A stretch of 64,000 nucleotides of DNA from Hofstenia miamia. Its lineage: Eukaryota > Xenacoelomorpha > Acoela > Hofsteniidae. The position numbers and the translations under genes are program-made. The DNA is taken from assembly GCA_900660155.1 (NCBI GenBank), contig CABFPE010000030.1, positions 584,535-648,534 on the forward strand, given 5' to 3'. Position 1 is the stretch's first letter. The number at the start of each line of letters is the position of its first letter. Under the pieces are notes generated by a model. The model was not told where the DNA came from and made no database searches. It worked only from the letters and a program-made list of their open reading frames with translations. Positions 35,546 through 47,546 of the stretch are shown in pieces.

Positions 35546-37929
35546 ATTATAAATGATAAATAGGGTGTTTTGGCATACATATAAAGTAAAATACAACCGA
35601 CCTGATTATTTACATGTTCAATCTTATAATACATTACTTCTGCTAGATTAAACTGTATGGATGTTGGTTGTCTATGATTAAATAGTCAACTAACCATTTT
35701 AGTTTTTACGAGCGAATAAATAATGGACTAGAGAAGATTTTCTTGTTAAAAGCTTATGCTCATTAATTTTCAAGAAAATTCACGGGCTTGCCAATTTCAT
35801 GTATTCATTCAAAGCATTGTCTACATGTACAATGTTAACTGTTTATAGATTATATAAATGCAAAGCGCTCAGTGACAATTTAATTTATTGCATACTTAGA
35901 TGTCATCTTACCTAATTGTTTGTTTGACATCGGTATCTTCATTAAAATTGAATGATTTACGGCAAATGTAAACAATGATACAAATTATCTATCATACATA
36001 CAACTTACTTTAACATCTGAGTATTCACTTGAATAAATTTTAATATTTGATGCGTGTGTGTCTAAATCAAATACAACTTGGAGGTCCTATTTTTTCTTGA
36101 CTACACAAAATATTTAATATTTATTATGAAATTGTTCCTTTGAGGATCAAGCCAACTATAGGCATTAACTTACAAGCACCCCTACACAAAGCTGAGAACA
36201 ACTGCAGTTTGTAAAAATATGTTATTAACTTATATTTTTGAGGCAGTATATGTCTGCACATCGGCTTGCTAATCTTTCTTAATAAATACCACTTTCGAAT
36301 CAAGGATATTTTGTTTCATCGATTCGCTATTTTTTAATGACTAGCACTCAAAGAAAGCACAAGCGATTCAAAGTTTATTCAATTGTTTTATTTTTAATAC
36401 TTTTATTAAGTAATTCACTAACTTTGTAATTAGTAATTATTTGAATAGCTTCTGTTTCGGACATATTATATAATCACAGTTTAGACAAGAGCTAGACTCA
36501 ACCCAAGCATGGTGTCTCTCAGTCCTGGAAACTCAAATCCCTAACATCGATTACTATAGATAGAAATTTTGTGTTAGCACTCATTGTAGCATGAAATTCA
36601 CTGCATGATTTTTACTGCGCATTCTTTTTAATAACTCTGCTCAATGCTTGTCTAGGCCCGTTTCAATACCATGTCAATATCGATGTTTAAGTTGCATGAT
36701 CTCGGGAATGAACTTGCTGTAGATACCATGGAACTTGCTTGTCATGGTTAAGTGATTTCTTAAAATACTACTAAGATGCATTTTTAATTTAGAAAAACTA
36801 TGCAATATTTTGCTTATGTTCCTTCAATATTTAAAATGTTATCTTAATAAGAATGATAATTCTATTCTGATTTTATTAGATATGTGATTATCATTTGAGT
36901 TCTATTACCGAAGGATTACTTCTGACCAGTCTTTTGCTAGTATGATAATTATTTTTCGTTAAACTGGAAGTTTCTTAAAAATGTTGGTTGTGGAGCACAT
37001 GTCTCAGATTTTGAGACAATATATTCAACTGTCAAAATAGTAAAATGAGCAGTCCATGCATATGAATTCATAGTTCCTTTAACCCAATAAATAAGCAAAT
37101 TATTAGAACAGGTTAATGTTCGAAAATAAATTTTTATATTACAATTATATTTGGTTAGTTAGCAGGGTTGCCAATAGACAAATTATAAAGACTAACTTAC
37201 TTAAGATATACATCATGGTTGCACTAAGAAATCCTAAAGTGCTTTTTGTTGTTTGTGAATGTTTGTTGTTTTCTGATTGTGCAAAGACATACTCAAGCAA
37301 ATGCTAGTGGGTTGGTCCAGCCAACCATGCCACACATGTTGAGACAATTATTTGCGAATTGTATAGGTCATGAGTTGAGTGAGGAAATTGACATTTTTAT
37401 TTGGTTTTGGATTTGGCTGGCTAAAATTTTTTGAAAAATGGATTTAGACGTACAGAATTTTTTCTAGCCTTTGCAAACATATGATAAATACAATTTAAAA
37501 TTTCATATGCAAGCATAATAATCCACTTGGATTCTTCCGAAACATGCATACACAAAAATTTTGTTAGAAGAGTTTTGTTGATTGAGAAATTATTATGCAT
37601 TGATTATATAGATAATTTTGGGACATTGGGTCATTTTTAATTTCCATTTTAGGCATTTTTTCTGATCAGTTATAGGCCAGCATAAAATCCTATTATTGAA
37701 GTGGAATCATCTTGATATAGAAAATTCAATGCATTTTCAATTTTTTGGAATTGTTGTGTACAAGCAATCCATTTCAGAAACATAAAACTAATGACAATCA
37801 CTCTAGATTCTCCGTTTGCAACTTATTCAATTTTAATCCTATTAAATTCTGCATCTGCATTGTTCCATTAAATGCGATTCTATATAAAATATGCTCAAAG
37901 TATAAAATGAAGTATCACAAACACTCTAG
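35546..37929. other. AT-rich DNA, nothing recognised
   Basis: Frames at 37116-37434 show no known domain. No repeats with ends were found. Confidence 0.45.
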
Positions 37930-37937
37930 TCCACTTG

Positions 37938-38173
37938 CAATGGCGCGTTTAGGAGGGGGGGGCAACCACCCTTCTGGGGCCAACTGAGAAACCTTTTCCT
38001 CAAAATTGAAATTAGTTCCCTTTAATTCAAGATGAAATTTATCGATTTTCTGCCAAAAAACAGACGATTTCATTTTTGTAATATTACTTTTGCTCAAAAA
38101 ACATTTTGCTCACCATTTTTTCTGTAAAAATGTGTGTCAACCCTCCGTTTTAAAAAGCCTAAGCGCTCCGCTG
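37938..38173. mobile_element. hAT-type MITE, 236 bp, with 8-bp target duplication
   Basis: The ends CAATGGCGCGTTTAGG and (complement of right) CAGCGGAGCGCTTAGG are inverted repeats. The flanks TCCACTTG (37930-37937) and TCCATTTG (38174-38181) match at 7 of 8. GGGGGG near the left end pairs loosely with GGAGGG near the right. No ORF. A different family from 27920 but the same superfamily by target-site length. Confidence 0.75.
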
Positions 38174-38181
38174 TCCATTTG

Positions 38182-40090
38182 CAACAGCAACCATGTGCGT
38201 TGAATTTGATATGCTTTCATCTTTGCTATGTAGACACTATGAGCAGGTCAAACAAGTGAAAAATTTCAAATATGATCGATTAAGAAAGCAAATATTTACT
38301 GCAATTCACTCAATTTCGTTCAATTGCTTTTTTGACAATGTACATCAATACAATAAAGGTCTGTATTTTTAATTGTCATGTCATCATAGACGCAGACGAT
38401 TCTAGAATTTATATTGAAAATTCGAAAAACGGTTGGGAGATAAATAATTTAATGTTATGGACATAATGTTTAAAATTTAGAATTAAAAATTCTTTCATTA
38501 TTGCATCCAGATGGCGATACAGATCACTCTGAAAATAACGAAGTCATGACACATCTCTGGCGAAAATTTCAGGTCAATACGTTTATGCTTTTTACTAAAA
38601 AATAATAGAAGACAAACAAAGGATAAAGCAGCTAACCCTACCAAAGCCATAAACTCTTTGTCTAAAGTAAAGGATATCAGCTACTGTTCGATGTACTTAT
38701 TTGGCAATGCGTTAAATACCCCGGCCCCCAATGGACCATATAATCCATAAAAAATTACCTCCATTTCGTTTACACCTCTTAAACTTCAAATTCACCAAAT
38801 CTAAATTCAGATTTTCCTTTATTACATTTTATACTTTCAGTGGTAAATGAAAAAATGGGAAAAGCACAGAGTTATTCATTTCAAGCAATTGTATGTATTA
38901 ATGACATTCTTAAGAGAGTACTCATAGTTGATAGAAATGAAAAAGTGTGCATCAATGCATTGTTCTCATCATCAATCTTGATGTCGCCTACAAGAACTTG
39001 AAGACCAGTCCATCGCACCTTAGGCCTTCCCATTTTATGCTCCTTGTTAAAAAATTTTCTTAAAACTTAAAATATAATCTACACACCGAAGTTGAAAAAT
39101 TTAAATGAGTTTCAGAAGAGTATATGATACTAAAGAAAATCATCAAAATGTAAACATGTTTTTTTTCAACACATTGTATATAAATTATGTGCCATTCACT
39201 CCATTTGGGTTGATTTGTGTGTTCTGTTGCATAATAGAAATTTATTTTTGAAATTTTTGCCAAAGCAAATTGCCCTCTAATACTAGGATCTTCATTGGTA
39301 AACGAAAATACCACATTCTAGTGATATTTAAAATTAGAAAAATATAACAATTTATATATTCAACGAGGTCTCCGATTTTGTTCGGTTTTACACTACCTAT
39401 GGTTAATTAGTTATATTAGAATCAAAGTTAGCATATTCTAAAAATTATGTACAAAATAAGGATATCCATTTTAGACGAATTTCTCTTATTAATCATTATC
39501 AAACATAAAAAACAAACTGTTTATATTTGAACATTGATGTGACTATAATTATTTCAGATAAAATCACTTAAACTATCATTCACGTTAACCTAAATTCGCT
39601 TTATCATGTATTTGTAACATTTTGTGAAATTATGTAATCTTTGAATTTTATAAACCATTAAAATAGACTTTTTTCACTTATGATGCGCATTGTTTCATTT
39701 TTTGGTGAATCGGGGGTTCACTATAATGTTAACAAACAGTATGAACAGCTAGTAATGCCTGCAAGTTTAATTGAAAATACCAATAATGCCTTGTTTTTAT
39801 TTACAATATGCTTATGAGTTCCTTGTTTAAACAAGTACTGTGAAGCATGGTGTGAGATTTTTGTACAATTAGTATAATTTGGTACTACAAACGCAATTTG
39901 TGAGAATTGTTTTCTTTTCTATTTTAGTCAAAATTTATTTTAAACATTTTTTGGGAAAATTGGAACATGAATTTCAAAATCTCTCCTTTTTGACAAGGAA
40001 GGCAGAACAAATTTTGGTTAGGAGCAAGTTACACACCATATTAAATAATTAAGAGGACTTTTGTGGATTAAATTATATAATTTTGGGAGT
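38182..40090. other. AT-rich DNA with a dispersed repeat segment
   Basis: 39162-39270 is an inverted, diverged match to 27101-27210. Otherwise nothing recognised. Confidence 0.4.
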
Positions 40091-40107
40091 TTTTATTAAA
40101 GGTCGAT

Positions 40108-40169
40108 TTTAGTTTGAAGGGGCAACAGCCATCTCTGACCCCCTCCCCCTTCCACTTCCGTGGCCACTG
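40108..40169. mobile_element. Terminal fragment of a hAT-type element
   Basis: On the complement the sequence begins CAGTGGCCACGGAAGTGG and runs into a G-rich tract, like hAT termini at 27920 and 37938. The opposite end is not visible. It abuts the 45-bp minisatellite by about 40 bp. Confidence 0.35.
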
Positions 40170-40209
40170 CCCTGGGATCGACTTTAAGCGCTATACTGCA
40201 ACGGAAAAG

Positions 40210-41277
40210 AGGTTTCAAAGATGTGTAGTGAGAAAAAATCATTTTATTATCTGAGGTGCTATGCTGTGGTTCAGTGAGAAAAATCATTTTATTATCTGAG
40301 GTGCTATGCTGTGGTTCAGTGAGAAAAATCATTTTATTATCTGAGGTGCTATGCTGTGGTTCAGTGAGAAAAATCATTTTATTATCTGAGGTGCTATGCT
40401 GTGGTTCAGTGAGAAAAATCATTTTATTATCTGAGGTGCTATGCTGTGGTTCAGTGAGAAAAATCATTTTATTATCTGAGGTGCTATGCTGTGGTTCAGT
40501 GAGAAAAATCATTTTATTATCTGAGGTGCTATGCTGTGGTTCAGTGAGAAAAATCATTTTATTATCTGAGGTGCTATGCTGTGGTTCAGTGAGAAAAATC
40601 ATTTTATTATCTGAGGTGCTATGCTGTGGTTCAGTGAGAAAAATCATTTTATTATCTGAGGTGCTATGCTGTGGTTCAGTGAGAAAAATCATTTTATTAT
40701 CTGAGGTGCTATGCTGTGGTTCAGTGAGAAAAATCATTTTATTATCTGAGGTGCTATGCTGTGGTTCAGTGAGAAAAATCATTTTATTATCTGAGGTGCT
40801 ATGCTGTGGTTCAGTGAGAAAAATCATTTTATTATCTGAGGTGCTATGCTGTGGTTCAGTGAGAAAAATCATTTTATTATCTGAGGTGCTATGCTGTGGT
40901 TCAGTGAGAAAAATCATTTTATTATCTGAGGTGCTATGCTGTGGTTCAGTGAGAAAAATCATTTTATTATCTGAGGTGCTATGCTGTGGTTCAGTGAGAA
41001 AAATCATTTTATTATCTGAGGTGCTATGCTGTGGTTCAGTGAGAAAAATCATTTTATTATCTGAGGTGCTATGCTGTGGTTCAGTGAGAAAAATCATTTT
41101 ATTATCTGAGGTGCTATGCTGTGGTTCAGTGAGAAAAATCATTTTATTATCTGAGGTGCTATGCTGTGGTTCAGTGAGAAAAATCATTTTATTATCTGAG
41201 AGGTTTCAAAGATGTGTAGTGAGAAAAATCATTTTATTATCTGAGGTGCTATGCTGTGATTCAGTGAGAAAAATTGG
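40210..41277 (+). repeat. 45-bp minisatellite, 21 perfect units plus edge variants
   Basis: The unit contains GTGCTATGCTGTGGTTCAGT followed by GAGAAAAATCATTTTATTAT and CTGAG. Units from 40256 to 41200 are 21 identical copies. On each side lies a variant unit beginning AGGTTTCAAAGATGTGTAGT (40210-40255 and 41201-41245), and a partial unit ends the array. Because 45 is a multiple of 3 and the unit lacks stops, long periodic frames arise on both strands (VLCCGSVRKIILLSE on plus, MIFLTEPQHSTSDNK on minus). These are very probably not genes. Confidence 0.97.
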
Positions 41278-41627
41278 ATTTGTTAATAAATTAACTTTTG
41301 ACCAGATCGGTATCACATGTTTTTTAATTAATTTCAAAAATCATTTTTAACCAAATTTTGATTATCACAATACAATTATAATTGAAACATGGAGCATGTA
41401 GTCATGCAAGTAGAAGTAGCGATGGCTTAAATCTTTTGCAATACTTATATTTTGCGGAATATGCATTGGTCTTATTTTAATGCATCTTGAGTTACGCATC
41501 ATTTATTATCACTATATTCTGATGGTGAAGATCGAGAAAATTGAAAATGGCCTGTCAATTATTTTTGTGAAAGCGAGCAATTAAAGAGCATATCATTTGA
41601 TACTCCACTTCCCTTTGAATTTTATCT

Positions 41628-42395
41628 TAAAAATTCAATTATAAATTTTTTGTATAAAATGATGTCGCGTGCACTTCATTTAAACTTCTAAAGTATTTTA
41701 AAAATTTCCAGAAGTGTTTTATAAATTTATGTTTGCTTGAAACTGTGACATTGCCAATTTGGCCAATTCTAAACTCAGAAGTTCAAGGATTTCTTCTTAT
41801 TGCGAATGAAATATTTCATATCAATTTTTATACCTACAGTAAACCACAACATTTTATACAAAACAAATTCATAATGTTGCTATATTTTTGAAATTACTCT
41901 GCTTTCTTGCCAATATTATTAAAGAGTTTCTCAAACAACGTTTAAGAAGCAAACCTGCAAAACTTATTGAGAAATTATTTTTTAGCATTCATAGTCATTT
42001 GAAAATTAATAATTAATTTTTTCAACTTTGTAACTACAGTATTTCCCGCTGAATTTTGTCCAAACGCTATATTTATTAATCTAACCGCAGTAATATTTAA
42101 GACAAATTGCATACTATCTAAACAGTATTCATTTTATTCCAAGTACCACACAATTTAGTCTCAGTGCCACAGAATAATGTATGATCGCAACCTTATGCTG
42201 CCCAGGAATTTCTATAAAATTTTATAGTTCTTGAAATAATTTTAAATACGCCATTGGCGCAGCGACCCGTGACTTTGTACACGATACTTCTAAATGGGTT
42301 TGGGAGGTCGATCCACATATAGAGAAGCAGTTAAAGTTCATTATCGCTCACATGGGTTCTAAGCAGTTAAAGTTCGTTATTGCTCACATGGGTTC
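41628..42395 (+). repeat. Left copy of a 768-bp near-identical duplication
   Basis: Repeated at 44339-45106 with an offset of 2711 bp and almost no differences. It includes AT-rich sequence, the left end of MITE copy 4 (from 42191) and the first two units of the 36-bp array. Confidence 0.95.
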
Positions 42396-43710
42396 TAGCA
42401 GTTAAAGTTCGTTATTGCTCACATGGGTTCTAAGCAGTTAAAGTTCGTTATTGCTCACATGGGTTCTAAGCAGTTAAAGTTCGTTATTGCTCACATGGGT
42501 TCTAAGCAGTTAAAGTTCGTTATTGCTCACATGGGTTCTAAGCAGTTAAAGTTCGTTATTGCTCACATGGGTTCTAAGCAGTTAAAGTTCGTTATTGCTC
42601 ACATGGGTTCTAAGCAGTTAAAGTTCGTTATTGCTCACATGGGTTCTAAGCAGTTAAAGTTCGTTATTGCTCACATGGGTTCTAAGCAGTTAAAGTTCGT
42701 TATTGCTCACATGGGTTCTAAGCAGTTAAAGTTCGTTATTGCTCACATGGGTTCTAAGCAGTTAAAGTTCGTTATTGCTCACATGGGTTCTAAGCAGTTA
42801 AAGTTCGTTATTGCTCACATGGGTTCTAAGCAGTTAAAGTTCGTTATTGCTCACATGGGTTCTAAGCAGTTAAAGTTCGTTATTGCTCACATGGGTTCTA
42901 AGCAGTTAAAGTTCGTTATTGCTCACATGGGTTCTAAGCAGTTAAAGTTCGTTATTGCTCACATGGGTTCTAAGCAGTTAAAGTTCGTTATTGCTCACAT
43001 GGGTTCTAAGCAGTTAAAGTTCGTTATTGCTCACATGGGTTCTAAGCAGTTAAAGTTCGTTATTGCTCACATGGGTTCTAAGCAGTTAAAGTTCGTTATT
43101 GCTCACATGGGTTCTAAGCAGTTAAAGTTCGTTATTGCTCACATGGGTTCTAAGCAGTTAAAGTTCGTTATTGCTCACATGGGTTCTAAGCAGTTAAAGT
43201 TCGTTATTGCTCACATGGGTTCTAAGCAGTTAAAGTTCGTTATTGCTCACATGGGTTCTAAGCAGTTAAAGTTCGTTATTGCTCACATGGGTTCTAAGCA
43301 GTTAAAGTTCGTTATTGCTCACATGGGTTCTAAGCAGTTAAAGTTCGTTATTGCTCACATGGGTTCTAAGCAGTTAAAGTTCGTTATTGCTCACATGGGT
43401 TCTAAGCAGTTAAAGTTCGTTATTGCTCACATGGGTTCTAAGCAGTTAAAGTTCGTTATTGCTCACATGGGTTCTAAGCAGTTAAAGTTCGTTATTGCTC
43501 ACATGGGTTCTAAGCAGTTAAAGTTAGTTATTGCTCACATGGGTTCTAAGCGTTTGTTATTGCTCACATGGGTTCTAAGCAGTTGAAGTTCGCCCAGCAA
43601 TAAGCTGTAATAAATTCATCCATGGATCGCAATTTCTAAATTTCCTAATATGCTCGGAGAAGATACTCTGAAAATGTATCTTTTTAGAAGGACACCTGGC
43701 TGCTTAAGGT
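42191..43710 (+). mobile_element. piggyBac-like MITE copy 4, expanded by an internal minisatellite
   Basis: The left end CCTTATGCTGCCCAGGAATT and the right end GGACACCTGGCTGCTTAAGG are inverted repeats matching copies 2 and 3, and the right flank is TTAA. Family blocks are present on both sides of the array: GACTTTGTACACGATACTTC and AAATGGGTTTGGGAGGTC before it, CAATTTCTAAATTTCCTAAT and CTTTTTAGAAGGACACC after it. Without the array the element would be near the family's usual length (about 450-500 bp). Confidence 0.75.
42333..43590 (+). repeat. 36-bp minisatellite, about 34 units
   Basis: The unit reads AAGCAGTTAAAGTTCGTTAT followed by TGCTCACATGGGTTCT. Roughly 30 consecutive units are identical, and variants occur only at the edges (ATTATCG in the first, a 1-base loss in the third, GTTAGTT and a shortened unit at the end). 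Thirty-six is a multiple of 3 and the plus frame lacks stops, giving a periodic MGSKQLKFVIAH frame of 387 codons (42423-43586) that I do not regard as a gene. There are no spacers, so it is not a CRISPR array. Confidence 0.97.
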
Positions 43711-44338
43711 TAAGTGTATCCTCGATGCAACAGAAAAGAATGTGTGAATGATACTAACAAGCTTTAAAATTCTGCATATTTTTAAATATTTTTTCTAAAT
43801 TACATATACATTCATTTACATTTTAAAATACAGTACATTAAATAAATTAAATATCGAAAATTTTTTTAAAAATTAAAAAATATTTTAATCACAGCCAATT
43901 ATCTCGTGTGTTTCAGGCCTAATGTCCTCTTCAATAAATGTATAGAATTGCTCTTTTGGAGTTACGTCGACTTAAAAATATATTGGCAAATGTAAATATA
44001 TATGTCTTTTATAGATAACCTTTGTTTATCTAAGCTTATTCTACATTTATTTTAAGAGTTTATTGAGGATTAAATTGCATGGTATTTGAATTACACTGCA
44101 TGACACTTCACTCAAATAGTATGGCGTTTGGACAAGTCCAACGGGAAATGCTTTTGATATCTCAAAAAAGAGGAGGCAGTTGTGTGTTTTTGCAAACTGA
44201 ATCAAATATTCAAGGTGCAAATTTTCGTAACTTTTTCAAAAACCTGTGTAGCAATTCGAACTGAAATGATATTCATAAGGCCATGGAGCTTATACTAGGA
44301 CTTGATTCGTTTTTAAGAATTGCACAGATTCAAGGAAC
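43711..44338. other. AT-rich DNA between the duplicated blocks
   Basis: A 61-codon frame at 44079-44264 has no recognised domain. Nothing else was supported. Confidence 0.4.
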
Positions 44339-45106
44339 TAAAAATTCAATTATAAATTTTTTGTATAAAATGATGTCGCGTGCACTTCATTTAAACTTCT
44401 AAAGTATTTTAAAAATTTCCAGAAGTGTTTTATAAATTTATGTTTGCTTGAAACTGTGACATTGCCAATTTGGCCAATTCTAAACTCAGAAGTTCAAGGA
44501 TTTCTTCTTATTGCGAATGAAATATTTCATATCAATTTTTATACCTACAGTAAACCACAACATTTTATACAAAACAAATTCATAATGTTGCTATATTTTT
44601 GAAATTACTCTGCTTTCTTGCCAATATTATTAAAGAGTTTCTCAAACAACGTTTAAGAAGCAAACCTGCAAAACTTATTGAGAAATTATTTTTTAGCATT
44701 CATAGTCATTTGAAAATTAATAATTAATTTTTTCAACTTTGTAACTACAGTATTTCCCGCTGAATTTTGTCCAAACGCTATATTTATTAATCTAACCGCA
44801 GTAATATTTAAGACAAATTGCATACTATCTAAACAGTATTCATTTTATTCCAAGTACCACACAATTTAGTCTCAGTGCCACAGAATAATGTATGATCGCA
44901 ACCTTATGCTGCCCAGGAATTTCTATAAAATTTTATAGTTCTTGAAATAATTTTAAATACGCCATTGGCGCAGCGACCCGTGACTTTGTACACGATACTT
45001 CTAAATGGGTTTGGGAGGTCGATCCACATATAGAGAAGCAGTTAAAGTTCATTATCGCTCACATGGGTTCTAAGCAGTTAAATTCGTTATTGCTCACATG
45101 GGTTCT
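44339..45106 (+). repeat. Right copy of the 768-bp duplication, ends at an N
   Basis: Near-identical to 41628-42395, including the MITE left end and about two 36-bp units (one lacking a G). It stops abruptly at the N at 45107, beyond which only TA repeat follows. Confidence 0.95.
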
Positions 45107-45108
45107 NA

Positions 45109-45151
<43 letters not shown>

Positions 45152-45165
45152 GATAAGTATATATA

Positions 45166-45200
<35 letters not shown>
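45107..45200. repeat. Interrupted (TA)n array after a single N
   Basis: About 93 bp of TA with GTA and GATAAG interruptions, directly after the N and directly before the mariner TIR. Confidence 0.9.
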
Positions 45201-45203
<3 letters not shown>

Positions 45204-47481
45204 GGTGATCAAGCGTATACGGGGTTTAGGCGTTTCTATTCATTTTATTAATTGATCTCATATCAAAATTCATATTTCAAAATTTATTTTAATGTGCTGC
45301 ACATTCATCTGTGAGGAAAGAAGTCGCATATCAATCAAATTTAAAAAATTACATTTATTGTGTTCAGTTCATTTGTAAGCATTATTGGGAAGCAAGTCTC
45401 ATAATAAAATTTGAATTTCAAAAATTGCTTTTAGTGCGTTGAGATTCATTTGTGAGCATTAAAGAGAGTTTAATTTTAAATTCTTTAAGTTCTCTGGTTC
45501 ATTCATTGAGTCATTTCGTTCGTTAGGCGACAGCTTTGAGAATGCTCGGCGTTGATGAAAGAATTCAGATTTTTTATTGTGACCATCGTAGGACGACACT
45601 TTGTACGTGATGGGTGTGAGGTTCCAAGTGAAAAGACGATCCGAAACATCTTCACTCGGTTCAAGAAAACTGGCTCTGTGTTGGACAGGAAAAGAAGTGG
45701 GCGACCATTTAACAAAGCGGAGCAACACCTCCATCCAAAAGCTGTGCAATGACGGGGCAAGATGTAATTGAAACTGCATGTACAGTGAGGTATGGTTCGG
45801 GTGACGGTAGGCTTTATTAGGTCTCATCGGTTTAAGTGATTTTCACATTCCTTATGCAATAATCTTTTCATCATCCAAATTTGTATATGAATGGTCATAC
45901 ATTCAATAAAATTCAAAGATATTGAGTAACATACCCATACACACATACAAATACACATACAACCCATATTTCTAAGTGTTAAATGCTGCAAATTTCTTTA
46001 ACTGGCTTTGTTAGATATCTGTCTTTTCAAACTGCTTGAATAATCAGTACTTTGTCTTTTGGAAAAGGAAATTAAACTATCTTTAAATTAAGGAAATGAT
46101 TCTGTTTTGAAGCAATACTGGATTATTCAGTAATAAATCGAGTTTAAATGAATTTGTGTATTATATGGAAAAATCATAAAAATTTATTTAACGTTCTTTT
46201 TTAATGTCATACTGAGTAGTTGTGTGTGTAAATGGGAATAAACTGATCCTCTGTGTATGAAATTCTTTTTCATTCAAAGAACTCATCATTCATTCTTGAA
46301 ATCTGCCACTGATGAATTAATTCCATAAGAGCAAATACTTTCGAAAAGTTTATTTAAAAGTAAGAATTACATGTTTTTTCTTAGGCTGGGAATATTTCAA
46401 TAACCATGTAGTGTGTTATTTGCACTTTTTTGCTTCAACAATGTGTAGAGATACAAACTTTAGTTAAATGCTCTTCATTTTAGGTACAAAAGTATTCAAC
46501 TAAAGCGATTCAAAATTTTTGTATGAATTAAATGGAACATATAGAATCTCATTTCTTATACATTTTATCAATTTTATGAACTTATATATGGAATGCAAAA
46601 CAGCAACACTTAATATTATATTTTACTCAACAAGGCGCCTCTCAACATTGTATTGTCAGAAGATTGCACCAGTCGAGTTCAAACGTGTAACGATCTACTT
46701 TTCTTGATGGCCGAAGATGAAGAATTTCTGAAACGAATAATATTTTCTGAGGAGGCAACATTCAACATTAATGGACTTGTCAATCGCCATAACTGCAGGA
46801 TGTGGGGATTATCTGCTCCAGCGGGAAGCAATGAAACGTGTGTAAGGAGGTACCAAAGTCACCTGGATTTGCATCGGTTTTAATAAGATTTACGGACCTT
46901 ACTCCTTCGAAGAAAATGTTTCGTCAAAATACTATATCGATGGAGCTCCAGCTCACTACGGAAAATTGGTTTGAGATTATTTGGAGTCGACGTTTCCCAG
47001 TCGTTGGATTGGAAGAAGTGGTCAGATTACTTGGGCAGCTGAAAACCTCATTCCTTGGCATCAATGAAGGACATCATTGAATATGAGTGCTTGAACATCG
47101 ATTTTTGTTTTGAAAATGCTATTTTGTCTTTTCAGGCGAGACTGAAGATTTGCGTCGAAAAATATTAACCTTTGAAACTTTGTTTTTCATTTCATGTGTA
47201 TGAACAATCTGAATAAACAAATATTACAAATATTATCTTTTAATGGAAACAAGGAAAAGACTCAGGTGACAAAATGGGACCAAATTACCAAGAGAAGTAA
47301 CACAGAAATCAAAATTTTAATTTAAATTTAGACTACCTTTAATGCTCACAGATGAATCTGAAACACATTAAAATAAATTTTGAAATATGAATTTTGATGT
47401 GAGACTTGCTTGCAAACATTCGATAAATTATTAAAATGAATAGAAACGTTTAAAACGCGGAAGGGACTTCTTGATCAACCA

Positions 47482-47484
<3 letters not shown>
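45199..47484 (+). mobile_element. Long-TIR mariner relative with broken transposase
   Basis: About 2.3 kb. The ends start ACAGGGTGATCAAGCGTA (left) and ACTGGTTGATCAAGAAGT (right, complement) and stay inverted for over 120 bp (shared GTTTCTATTCATTTTA, then CAAAATTCATATTTCAAAAT). The left arm has a second copy of the subterminal unit (AAGCAAGTCTCATAATAAAA, about 45390-45470). On plus, 45600-45720 encodes PSEKTIRNIFTRFKKTGS with VLDRKRSGRP, a mariner-type helix-turn-helix. Then 46700-46800 encodes FLKRIIFSEEATFNINGLVN and RHNCRMWG, and 46895-47050 encodes YIDGAPAHYGKLV and FPSRWIGRSGQITW, the catalytic domain. Stops and a gap of about 900 bp separate the parts. Same lineage as 31167-32081 by motif. 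Both ends sit in TA repeat, as expected for TA-targeted insertion. Confidence 0.8.

Positions 47485-47533
<49 letters not shown>
47483..47533. repeat. (TA)n microsatellite
   Basis: TA repeat with one GATA interruption, continuing the array flanking the mariner element; TTTATATTTATATACATATG and (TG)n follow. Confidence 0.95.

Positions 47534-47546
<13 letters not shown>

Noticed and set aside
40096-41350. Overlapping 363- and 364-codon ORFs on opposite strands
   Set aside because: Both follow from the stop-free 45-bp tandem unit. Mirrored periodic frames on both strands are expected by chance when the unit length is a multiple of three.
42423-43586. 387-codon ORF of repeated MGSKQLKFVIAH
   Set aside because: It is the in-frame reading of a 36-bp minisatellite lying inside a non-coding MITE. 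There is no unique coding sequence or gene signal around it.
42333-43590. Possible CRISPR array (36-bp regular repeats)
   Set aside because: The units are directly contiguous with no spacers, and the sequence context is animal nuclear DNA.
45459-45827. 122-codon minus-strand ORF
   Set aside because: Antisense shadow of the mariner helix-turn-helix region on the plus strand.
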